NCBI GenBank assembly: GCA_903642265.1
Contig: CAHJWN010000023.1
Location: 1 to 49,759, forward strand
Direction: 5' to 3'
Length of the DNA stretch: 49,759 nt
From: Acidobacteriaceae bacterium
GTDB lineage: Bacteria; Acidobacteriota; Terriglobia; Terriglobales; Acidobacteriaceae
Shown here: positions 8,445 to 15,785 of the stretch, piece by piece
How the letters are laid out: the number at the start of each line of letters is the position of its first letter
Numbering within the stretch: the first letter of the stretch is position 1
The notes under the pieces: generated by a model
Told to the model about the DNA's origin: nothing
The model's input: only the letters and a program-made list of their open reading frames with translations
The model's database searches: none
Translations under genes and position numbers: made by a program

Positions 8445-9758
8445 ATGGCGGTAGCAGCAAACGAACCTGATACAGCAGCCGGAAGCGCGTTTCTATCGCG
8501 GGACTTCAGGCTCTATCAGAGTGCACGACTCTTCGTAATTCTTGGGGCGGAGGCGCAATCGGTTGCGGTCGCCTGGCAGGTTTACCAGATTACGCACTCG
8601 GCGCTGGCGCTCGGCTATACAGGGCTGGCGCTCTTTCTGCCGGGACTCTTCGTCATGCTGGCTGCCGGTCATGCTGCCGACCGCTACGACCGCCGCGGCA
8701 TCATCCTGATCTGCTACTCAGTGCAGTTCGTCTGCACTGCAGCGCTGCTCTGGTTTGCGCTGCACGGGATCCAGCGCATCTGGCCTATCTACGCGGTACT
8801 GGTTGGCATCGGGCTGGGCCGCGCCTTTAGCGGGCCAGCATCTTCGGCAATGGTGCCGAGCCTTGTTCCCAAGGAACACTTCGTTAACGCCATCACCTGG
8901 GGCGCGACTATCTACCAGATTGCCAACATGGCCGGCCCTGCAGTTGGTGGTCTGCTCTTCACTCTTCCGCTTACTGGTGAGCTCGCTCGGTGGAATGGCG
9001 CAGCGATCGTCTACAGCTTTACGCTTGCGATGCTTGGGCTCTTCATCGTGCTGGTCGCCATGATCCGCACACGTCTTGAACAAACCGAGAAGAAGGCCTT
9101 CAGCCTCAACACGATGCTCGCCGGAATGCGGTATGTCTGGGAGACCAAGCTGCTGCTGGGGTCCATCTCGCTCGATCTCTTCGCGGTGCTGCTCGGGGGC
9201 GCCGTCGCACTCCTGCCGATCTACGCGACAGAGATACTCCACGCCGGCCCGCGCGGCCTTGGACTCCTGCGCGCGATGCCTTCGGTCGGCGCGCTGGTTG
9301 TGTCGCTCACCATGGTGTGGCGGCCAATCAAGCACCACGCCGGAAAGATCATGCTGATCTGCGTCGGGTTCTTCGGCGCAGCCACCGTCATCTTTGGCCT
9401 TTCAAAGACGATGTGGGTCAGCATGGCCGCCCTGGTCATCGTCGGTGCCAGCGACATGGTCTCGGTCGTCATCCGGTCGAGCGTCCTGCAACTCGCGACG
9501 CCGCCCGAGATGCGCGGCCGCGTCTCCGCGGTGAATTGGTTGTTCATCGGAGCATCGAACGAGTTTGGCGAATTTGAAAGCGGCCTGACGGCACATTGGT
9601 GGGGAGCCGTGCGCGCGGTCGTCGTCGGTGGCGTCGGTTCACTGATTGTCACCGGAGCCGCCGCCGTCCTGTTTCCCACGCTGCGCAGAGCGGATAAGCT
9701 GACAGCAGAGTCGCTGGTAAATGCCGACCTGAAACTCGATATCAGCGATCCCGAGTAG
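8445..9758 (+). CDS. MFS transporter, EntS-like (MFS_3) type
   Basis: A 437-residue polytopic protein with about 12 hydrophobic segments. It begins with a short cytoplasmic N-terminus, then FRLYQSARLFVILGAEAQSV. The loop 2-3 signature of the major facilitator superfamily is visible as GHAADRYDRRGII. The overall pattern, including FSGPASSAMVPSLVPKEHFVNA, resembles the enterobactin-exporter-like MFS_3 family, which exports siderophores or other small molecules. Substrate is unknown. It lies 53 bases after the TolC-family gene on the same strand, consistent with co-transcription. No good Shine-Dalgarno is visible because the leader is a short duplication. Confidence 0.87.
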   Translation: MAVAANEPDTAAGSAFLSRDFRLYQSARLFVILGAEAQSVAVAWQVYQITHSALALGYTGLALFLPGLFVMLAAGHAADRYDRRGIILICYSVQFVCTAALLWFALHGIQRIWPIYAVLVGIGLGRAFSGPASSAMVPSLVPKEHFVNAITWGATIYQIANMAGPAVGGLLFTLPLTGELARWNGAAIVYSFTLAMLGLFIVLVAMIRTRLEQTEKKAFSLNTMLAGMRYVWETKLLLGSISLDLFAVLLGGAVALLPIYATEILHAGPRGLGLLRAMPSVGALVVSLTMVWRPIKHHAGKIMLICVGFFGAATVIFGLSKTMWVSMAALVIVGASDMVSVVIRSSVLQLATPPEMRGRVSAVNWLFIGASNEFGEFESGLTAHWWGAVRAVVVGGVGSLIVTGAAAVLFPTLRRADKLTAESLVNADLKLDISDPE

Positions 9759-9807
9759 CCACACGCCTCACCGGCAATCCGCATCACAACTTGAAACAGG
9801 GGCAAGC

Positions 9808-10539
9808 ATGGACACAGGGAAAAAAGCTGCGATCGGTGGAACGATCATTCTGATATTGGCCGTCGGCATCCGCGTCGGATTGATCTATCGCGAACGCCAC
9901 GAGGACGTGAAGCCCGTTGAGGTTGCGCAGACCAAGGCGGACCCCGACGACCTTGTTTATTTGAAACAGCAGCATCCCGATTCCTTGAAGGACGAGAAGG
10001 ACCTGATCGGCCAGACCATCTGGGTCTCAGCAGGCGGCCAGATGGACTACTATCCGTACGTTGCGCACAAGATCGACGTGGCTAAGTCTGCAGGGCTCCT
10101 TTTAGGTGCCGAGCCGTTGGTGATAAAAGATGCGGTTGAGCAAGTTGCTCCGAAAGGTATGACGTACCGCATCCCGGCTGGCGACAAGCAGGTCTGGCTC
10201 GTCTTTACGATGCCGAAGTCCGCTGACCCTGCGAAAGAATATGCTGCACCGGTCGGCTATCGTGAAGGCACCACCTACACCTTTCTGACCGACGAGATCT
10301 TCTTCTACGAAGATCCGCACAAACTCTACAGTCATTGGACACCCGAGCAGTGGGCCGCCATCGATTCCCATAATGTCATTCCCGGCATGAATGAGCGCCA
10401 GGTTGAACTCTCACTTGGCCAGGTAAGTAAGAGCGAGAGCCAGGACTACGGCAATCGCACAGTCAACTTCGATCACCAGGGTCACCCTGTCGACGTCACC
10501 TTCGCCAAGAACAAGGCCACTACGATCCGTCCGGACTAG
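9808..10539 (+). CDS. Unknown anchored envelope protein with a BamE/SmpA-like C-terminal motif
   Basis: A 243-residue protein. Residues 8-26 (AIGGTIILILAVGIRVGLI) form an N-terminal membrane anchor, leaving the rest outside the cytoplasm. Two small domains are suggested: QTIWVSAGGQMDYYPY through AGLLLGAEPLVIKDA, and FLTDEIFFYEDPHKLYSHW. Near residue 200, IPGMNERQVELSLGQVSKSE resembles the Gly-Met-xx-xx-Gln-Val turn of SmpA/OmlA (BamE-like) domains, but that match is short. I do not recognise the full-length family. It follows the MFS gene by 49 bases. Confidence 0.6.
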   Translation: MDTGKKAAIGGTIILILAVGIRVGLIYRERHEDVKPVEVAQTKADPDDLVYLKQQHPDSLKDEKDLIGQTIWVSAGGQMDYYPYVAHKIDVAKSAGLLLGAEPLVIKDAVEQVAPKGMTYRIPAGDKQVWLVFTMPKSADPAKEYAAPVGYREGTTYTFLTDEIFFYEDPHKLYSHWTPEQWAAIDSHNVIPGMNERQVELSLGQVSKSESQDYGNRTVNFDHQGHPVDVTFAKNKATTIRPD

Positions 10540-10603
10540 CCGCCTGGTTCGAGCGAAGGAGTCGGCTGCTATCATCGCGCTTAGTTTCTTCACTGGAGGC
10601 AGT

Positions 10604-11419
10604 GTGCTCGACGTTCATGTGCCGGAGGGCGGGATGCATGGCATTAAGGATTTCCTGCTACATATCTTCACCATCACAATCGGGCTGCTGATCGCACTTG
10701 GGCTGGAGGGATGCGTCGAGAAGATTCATCAGCATCATATCCGGGACGAAGCGGACAGCAACATTCGCCAGGAGATTCGGCACAACGAAGATGAACTGAA
10801 GACCACGCTGGATGCAGCAGTAATCGAGCAAAAGAACCTGGTCGAGGTTCTGAAGTTTCTTCAGGCCAAAAGTGAAAGCAAGCCTTACCCCATCGACAAC
10901 ATTAATCTCAGCTTCACAACGGGCAATGTAAGCGACGCCAACTGGCGTACTGCGACCGCAACCGGGGCACTCGGTTTTATTGAGTACAAGCATGTAGAAC
11001 AGCTTGCCTCGGCTTACCAGGTGCAGGAGATCTACATGCGGCTCGAACAGCAGACCCTTGACGGGTTCCTCGATCTGCAATCTTACGTTCTGTTCGGTTT
11101 TGACCCGGATAAGCTCTCTCCTGAGGCAGCCAAAGCGGCAACCCCCGAGGTGCGCAGGACGCTCTCGCATGTTGTTGCGCTGCAGCAGGTAGGTAGTGGG
11201 CTGCATCACGCCTACGAGGATGCTCTCGCAGTAAAGTTAACGCTTGCGTCAGCGAGGCAGTTCAACATATTCCAAAGCTGTGATGATCTGCGTGCCGCCA
11301 TAACTGCCAAGTGCCAGGAGATCTTTGTCGCCGGATATCAGAACGTCCGCGTTGGCCAGCGACGCACATTCCAGGAACATATCGTCCTTCGAGTCGCCGT
11401 AGACGTGGACATTGTGTAG
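10604..11419 (+). CDS. Unknown N-terminally anchored membrane protein, C-terminus probably aberrant
   Basis: A 271-residue ORF from a GTG at 10604 with ACTGGAGGCAGT before it. The N-terminus (MLDVHVPEGGMHGIKDFLLH) and one transmembrane helix (IFTITIGLLIALGLEGCV) match a family I associate with Acidobacteria; its function is unknown. A charged helical region follows (RQEIRHNEDELKTTLDAAVI). From about residue 216 the reading frame runs antisense over the C-terminal half of a decayed PIN-toxin gene (11249-11644, minus). The last 56 residues are therefore probably not native and suggest loss of the original stop. The conserved part is about 215 residues. Confidence 0.6.
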   Translation: MLDVHVPEGGMHGIKDFLLHIFTITIGLLIALGLEGCVEKIHQHHIRDEADSNIRQEIRHNEDELKTTLDAAVIEQKNLVEVLKFLQAKSESKPYPIDNINLSFTTGNVSDANWRTATATGALGFIEYKHVEQLASAYQVQEIYMRLEQQTLDGFLDLQSYVLFGFDPDKLSPEAAKAATPEVRRTLSHVVALQQVGSGLHHAYEDALAVKLTLASARQFNIFQSCDDLRAAITAKCQEIFVAGYQNVRVGQRRTFQEHIVLRVAVDVDIV

Positions 11420-11644
11420 CAGCGTGCAGCGAAGCGGGCGCTTGAGCACGAGATCCAACGCTTCATGGATTCTTCGCGTTTGCCATTGAAACTTTCCGAG
11501 CAGGATGCGATATATCTCCATTCAAGTTCATCCGCGAGTGCGATTTGACCATGCTCCGCGCTTCAAAGCTGCGAATGGCGCTCGTTCGGGACTGCCAAAA
11601 TGAAGCCCGGACACCCAGACGTTTGTGTCAATTACGACGATCAA
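11249..11644 (-). pseudogene. Decayed PIN-domain toxin gene of a toxin-antitoxin pair
   Basis: A TTG at 11644 overlaps the antitoxin stop (TTGA) and opens a frame beginning LIVVIDTNVWVSGLHFGSPE, the typical N-terminus of PIN_3 toxins. After about 38 codons the same frame hits two stops (TGA and TGA, near 11531-11524). It then resumes as MEIYRILLGKFQWQTRRIHE and reaches the conserved DDMFLECASLANADVLISGD and LLALGSYGGTQIITALEYVE. Between the two parts the +1 frame reads GQIALADELE, as expected for the family, so a short segment is flanked by two compensating frameshifts. The toxin would not be made. Sequencing error is the alternative. Confidence 0.75.
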
Positions 11645-11943
11645 GATGCCTTAGCGGACTCAAGCCCTTTCGACGACATCTCCGCACGGACTTCCTTGAT
11701 GAGTTGCGGAATGTCTGTCTCGGTGTACCCCCACGTATTCCGCGTCAGCGCATATCGGCGAACATCGTCGAGACTGCGAATCTGCGCCTCTGACCTGTAA
11801 TCCCGAAACGCATCGATGAGAACTTCACTCACGGTCCGGCCTGCGATCTTCGCGAGGCCCTCAGCCTCGTCCGCCAACGCAATCGGCGGCTACCAGGATC
11901 GTCTGGATGTTTCGGCCGCAGTAGTCTCGGTTGAGCCTGCCAT
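11641..11943 (-). pseudogene. Antitoxin of the PIN pair, interrupted by an in-frame TAG
   Basis: An ATG at 11943 starts MAGSTETTAAETSRRSW, then a TAG at 11892-11890 interrupts the frame. The same frame continues as ALADEAEGLAKIAGRTVSEV, LIDAFRDYRSEAQ and TETDIPQLIKEVRAEM to a stop at 11641. The second part is a ribbon-helix-helix-like antitoxin with a toxin-binding tail. A shorter 78-residue product could start at a TTG at 11877. The stop overlaps the toxin start, the usual TA coupling. Both genes look inactivated, although the antitoxin C-terminal domain is intact if reinitiation occurs. Confidence 0.6.
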
Positions 11944-11981
11944 GCGATTAAAGTACTCTTTTGAACTTCGGCTTACAACGG

Positions 11982-14879
11982 TCAGCCTGTGTTCCTGAGC
12001 CCTGCGCTGATCCCGTTTATCGTTGCCGTAATTGCACGATTCAGCGCCTGGGCCTCTGGCGACTCCGCATCGGCACCTTCACGCTCGAACGCCCGCTTCC
12101 TGCGGATGAGCTCCACCTGGATCAGCGACATCGGGTCGACATAGGGGTTCCGCAGCCGGATCGAGCGCTCAAGCACCTGGTTGTTTTCGAGCAGCGAGTT
12201 TTGTCCCGTAATCGCCAGCACCATCTTCTGGGTCAGCAGGAACTCCGTTTCGAGCGTCTTGAAGACACGCTTTCGCAGCGCCTCATCTTCGACCAGCGAG
12301 GCATACAGCCGGGCGATGCCGAAGTCCGCCTTCGCCAGGGCCATTTCCACGTTCCTCACAATGTCGAGGAACAAGGGGAAGTTTTTCGTCATGCTCCGCA
12401 ACTGCGCCAGGCCTTCTGGAGTCGCATTCGCAAACTGGTCCAGGGCATGGCCTACGCCGAACCACGCGGGGACCAATTGCCGCGACTGCATCCATCCGAA
12501 CACCCATGGAATTGCGCGCAGATCGGCGAAGGTCCGCTTGCCCGTGCGCCGTACGGGACGCGACCCAATGCGCGCATACTCGAGCTCGGCCATTGGGGTG
12601 GCCTGCTCGAAGTACGTGAATGTCTCGGGATCGTCGATGATGTGCTTGCGATAGAACTTGTAGGAAGTTTCGGAGAGCTGGTCGATAACCTTCTCCCACC
12701 CCGGCGAAAGCTCGCCCGTGAGGTGCGGCACGTAAGCAGTTCCGGCGGCCGTGGCTTGATGTTGCAGCACCGCATCCGGTCTCGCAAGTGCATCGAGCGA
12801 CGCTGCAATCATCAGCTCAAGATTGCGCTCGGCCAGGATCACGTCGGAGTACTTCCAGTTCAGCACCTCACCCTGCTCCGTGATCCGCAGCTCGCCGTTG
12901 AAGCTGTTTACCGGCTGCGCAAAAATCGCGCGATGCGTCGGGCCTCCCCCACGCCCCACCGTGCCGCCTCGGCCGTGAAACAGCCGCAGGTTCACACCGC
13001 ACTCCCGTGCCACATCGTGCAGCGCGCGATGGGCCTTGAAGATCTCCCATGTGCTCGCGATCATCCCGCCATCTTTGTTCGAGTCGGAGTAGCCCAGCAT
13101 CACTTCCTGCCGGTAGCCCCAGGACTCAAGCAGCGGCTTGTACACCTCGCTCGTCCAAAGCTGTTTGCAGATTGCAGGCGCATGCTGCAGGTCCTCAATC
13201 GACTCGAACAGCGGCACTGGCATCAGGCCGGGATCGGACTCGCCGGCACTGCCAGCCTCTACGCCAACGCCACCGAGACGTGCCAGCCAGACCACACGCA
13301 GCGCATCCTCTGCGCAGGTTGCTCCGCTGATCACATAGCGTGGCAGGGCCTCCGGAGCGTACTGCCGCTTCAACTCTGCGATGGTTCGGAAGGTGTCAAT
13401 CACCTCCTGCGTCTGCTCCGACAGCGCTGCAGGCAGGCTCAACTCCGCGCCTTCCACCTGCCACGCTGAGAGCTCAGCGATGGCCTTCAGATGCACTTTG
13501 GCATGCTGCCGAATATCTAGGGCATGTAGATGCAGTCCATACGTCCTCACCTCGATCAGCAGCGGATCAATCAGCAGTTCGCTTAGCCGTTCGCCTCGAT
13601 TTTCGACCAGCGAATCACGGATGAGGGTCAAGTCCGCCAACATGTCCGCCGCCCGCGTATAAGGCTCGAGCGCCGGCGGTCCCGGCGGCACAATCAAACG
13701 CGCACTCGATTGTGGAACCGCACCCAGCCGCATCATGATGCAAGCCAGCAACAACCGCACACTCTCAAGCGGAAACCGCTCGGCCAGCGCATTCTGGTTT
13801 GCCGTCTTCAGTTTCTCGAGGTACTCATCAAGCTTTACCGTCAGCGCCGCCGATACCGGCGCCTGCTGCGTCGAGCTGCCAAGCTGCTCAAACACCTCCT
13901 GCAGCCGCCGACCGTAATGCTGCATCAGCAGCGCATGGGCCATCGCCAGCGCCTCGCGCGTCTGCTCGGGCGTGACGAAAGGATTGCCATCCCGGTCGCC
14001 GCCGATCCACGACCCGAAGCTCACAAGAATAGGCAGCTCGCCGAGGCCCATCTCCGTTCCGTATTCCGCGTTGAGCGCCCCGGCGACTTCCTTGTAAAGC
14101 ACCGGCAGCGTATCGAACAGCGACGACTCGTAGTAATCGAGCGCCATCCGGATCTCGTCCCGCACCGTAGGCCGCGCGCTCCGCACGTCGTCCGTCTGCC
14201 AAAGCGCCGTGATCTCCGCCGTCAGGTCGCGCTCCAGCGCGTCCATCTCGGAGGCAGGCAGCGGGATGCGATCGATCTGCTCCAGCAGGTCCGAGATGCT
14301 GCGGCGCTTGAACATAACCGACCGCCGCGCCACCTCCGTCGGATGCGCTGTGAAGACTGGTGAGATACAAACCTTCCTGAGCATGTCGAACGCCTGATCG
14401 GCTGTAAACCCTGCAAGCCGCATATAACGCAGAGCGCCGCGCAGGCTCCCGCGCTGCAGCTTCTCAGCCGCGTCCAATTGGTGCGCCAGCCTGCGCCGCT
14501 TGCGGTGGTTCGTCTCCGCAAGGTTGATTAGTTCGAAGTAAAAGCTGAAAGCCCGGGCAAGCTGATAGGTGGTCGTCAGGTCATCGGCATACTTATGCAC
14601 ACTGAAAAGCGCCTGTTGCATCTGGCTGCTGGCCGCCGCATGACTGTCGATATCGATGGAAGCAGCCTGCTCCGCTTCGCGCCGCAGGATCGCGGTCCGC
14701 CGCAGATCTTCCACCGCGTCAAAGAGTGCCGGCCCCGCCTGTTCCCGAAGCACTTCACCAAGCAGCATGCCCAACGAGCGCACATCGCGGCGCAGCGGGG
14801 CTTCCTTCAACTCACCATCAGCAGCCTGCAGCTCGGCAAGCCGCTGCGTCCAATCAGTAGGGGTCCAGAGTGACGACAT
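11982..14879 (-). CDS. ppc: Phosphoenolpyruvate carboxylase
   Basis: A 965-residue enzyme, the usual length for bacterial PEPC. It adds bicarbonate to phosphoenolpyruvate to give oxaloacetate, replenishing the TCA cycle. Diagnostic motifs are VFTAHPTEVARRS with catalytic His179, FGSWIGGDRDGNPFVTPEQT, MLGYSDSNKDGG with the catalytic lysine, FHGRGGTVGRGGGP, and the C-terminal end AGLRNTG. It is the last gene of a minus-strand run 62 bases below the pseudo-receiver/DUF3052 gene. Its 3' end lies about 40 bases from the start of the decayed antitoxin gene. Expected cytoplasmic and allosterically regulated. Confidence 0.97.
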   Translation of the reverse strand: MSSLWTPTDWTQRLAELQAADGELKEAPLRRDVRSLGMLLGEVLREQAGPALFDAVEDLRRTAILRREAEQAASIDIDSHAAASSQMQQALFSVHKYADDLTTTYQLARAFSFYFELINLAETNHRKRRRLAHQLDAAEKLQRGSLRGALRYMRLAGFTADQAFDMLRKVCISPVFTAHPTEVARRSVMFKRRSISDLLEQIDRIPLPASEMDALERDLTAEITALWQTDDVRSARPTVRDEIRMALDYYESSLFDTLPVLYKEVAGALNAEYGTEMGLGELPILVSFGSWIGGDRDGNPFVTPEQTREALAMAHALLMQHYGRRLQEVFEQLGSSTQQAPVSAALTVKLDEYLEKLKTANQNALAERFPLESVRLLLACIMMRLGAVPQSSARLIVPPGPPALEPYTRAADMLADLTLIRDSLVENRGERLSELLIDPLLIEVRTYGLHLHALDIRQHAKVHLKAIAELSAWQVEGAELSLPAALSEQTQEVIDTFRTIAELKRQYAPEALPRYVISGATCAEDALRVVWLARLGGVGVEAGSAGESDPGLMPVPLFESIEDLQHAPAICKQLWTSEVYKPLLESWGYRQEVMLGYSDSNKDGGMIASTWEIFKAHRALHDVARECGVNLRLFHGRGGTVGRGGGPTHRAIFAQPVNSFNGELRITEQGEVLNWKYSDVILAERNLELMIAASLDALARPDAVLQHQATAAGTAYVPHLTGELSPGWEKVIDQLSETSYKFYRKHIIDDPETFTYFEQATPMAELEYARIGSRPVRRTGKRTFADLRAIPWVFGWMQSRQLVPAWFGVGHALDQFANATPEGLAQLRSMTKNFPLFLDIVRNVEMALAKADFGIARLYASLVEDEALRKRVFKTLETEFLLTQKMVLAITGQNSLLENNQVLERSIRLRNPYVDPMSLIQVELIRRKRAFEREGADAESPEAQALNRAITATINGISAGLRNTG

Positions 14880-14941
14880 ACACCGATTATGCCCTGTGCT
14901 GAAGGTCGACTCCTGTCGGTAAGGGGCTGACCCATCGCAAT

Positions 14942-15763
14942 CTACTTAAGCTTGCGCCACGCAAACTTCATTGCAGACCAATCTTGATCGATCGAGCAAA
15001 TCTTGTAATCGACCAGGCCGGCCGCAAGCGCACCGGCGCGGACATCGTTCTCGCTGAAGTCGCGACGTAGATTGTTGGTGCGCTTTGGATAGGCGATCCA
15101 CACCGAGGACGTCGCAGCAAGACGCAATGTGAGCAGGTCGAGGGTGCCCGCCAGCTCGCCTCTGGCCCGGATAAAACAGATTGCCAGATGCACCGTAACA
15201 TCGAGCTGCGAGGTGCACGTAACTGTCTCCGGAAGATCGTCAAGGAACTCCACAAATCCATCCGGCTCTGCGAGCAGAGCAACCCGCTTCGGCTTCTGAG
15301 CACCTCCGCTGGAGACGGTCAAAATGCCCAGTTTCTGCGCCAGTGATGCCGTGTAAACGCGTAGGGGCGGAACGATGCTGGGTGCGGTCTTCGGCTGCAG
15401 GAGAAGTGCGGTCAGCGTCATTTCAATATCTGCCCAAGTGGAATAGGGGATATCCGGCAGCTCCGCTTTCAGCCGCGCATACCTGTCCGGCAGCCCCTCT
15501 GCCGCTGGCAGACTTCCAGCCAACAGGATTGGGATGTGCCGTGCGGACTTGCTCGCCCGCAACATCAGCGCAATCTCCCGCGAATTAGAAGGCAGCCGAT
15601 CCAGATCGAGTACCAGCACAGCCGGATTAGAGCGTGCAAGCTCGCCAACTACGGCCGAAGTCCGAACCAGCGGAGCTGTGTCGACGATCAACCCTTTGCG
15701 CTTCAGCAACGCAGCCTTTACCGCAGCATCCTGGTGCCAGGAAAGAAATCGAATTGCAGGCAT
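14942..15763 (-). CDS. Pseudo-receiver domain fused to a DUF3052 domain
   Basis: About 273 residues from the ATG at 15763; the frame extends upstream, but that part is antisense to the next gene. The N-terminal half (about 1-125) looks like a CheY-type receiver: VLVLDLDRLPSNSREIALML followed by IPILLAGS. The paired acidic residues and the conserved lysine are not apparent, so phosphorylation is doubtful. The C-terminal half matches the DUF3052 family in memory: LAQKLGIL, RVALLAEPDGF, VWIAYPKRTNN, DVRAGALAAGLVDYKICSID and WSAMKFAWR. DUF3052 proteins usually stand alone. It lies 22 bases below the patatin gene. The biological role is unknown. Confidence 0.72.
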   Translation of the reverse strand: MPAIRFLSWHQDAAVKAALLKRKGLIVDTAPLVRTSAVVGELARSNPAVLVLDLDRLPSNSREIALMLRASKSARHIPILLAGSLPAAEGLPDRYARLKAELPDIPYSTWADIEMTLTALLLQPKTAPSIVPPLRVYTASLAQKLGILTVSSGGAQKPKRVALLAEPDGFVEFLDDLPETVTCTSQLDVTVHLAICFIRARGELAGTLDLLTLRLAATSSVWIAYPKRTNNLRRDFSENDVRAGALAAGLVDYKICSIDQDWSAMKFAWRKLK

Positions 15764-15785
15764 GACTCCCTCCAGCAAACTCCAG

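Noticed and set aside
11961..13469. Long plus-strand ORF of 502 codons opposite ppc
   Set aside because: It is antisense to the phosphoenolpyruvate carboxylase gene, with an amino-acid composition typical of shadow frames (Arg/His/Leu-rich) and no recognisable domain.
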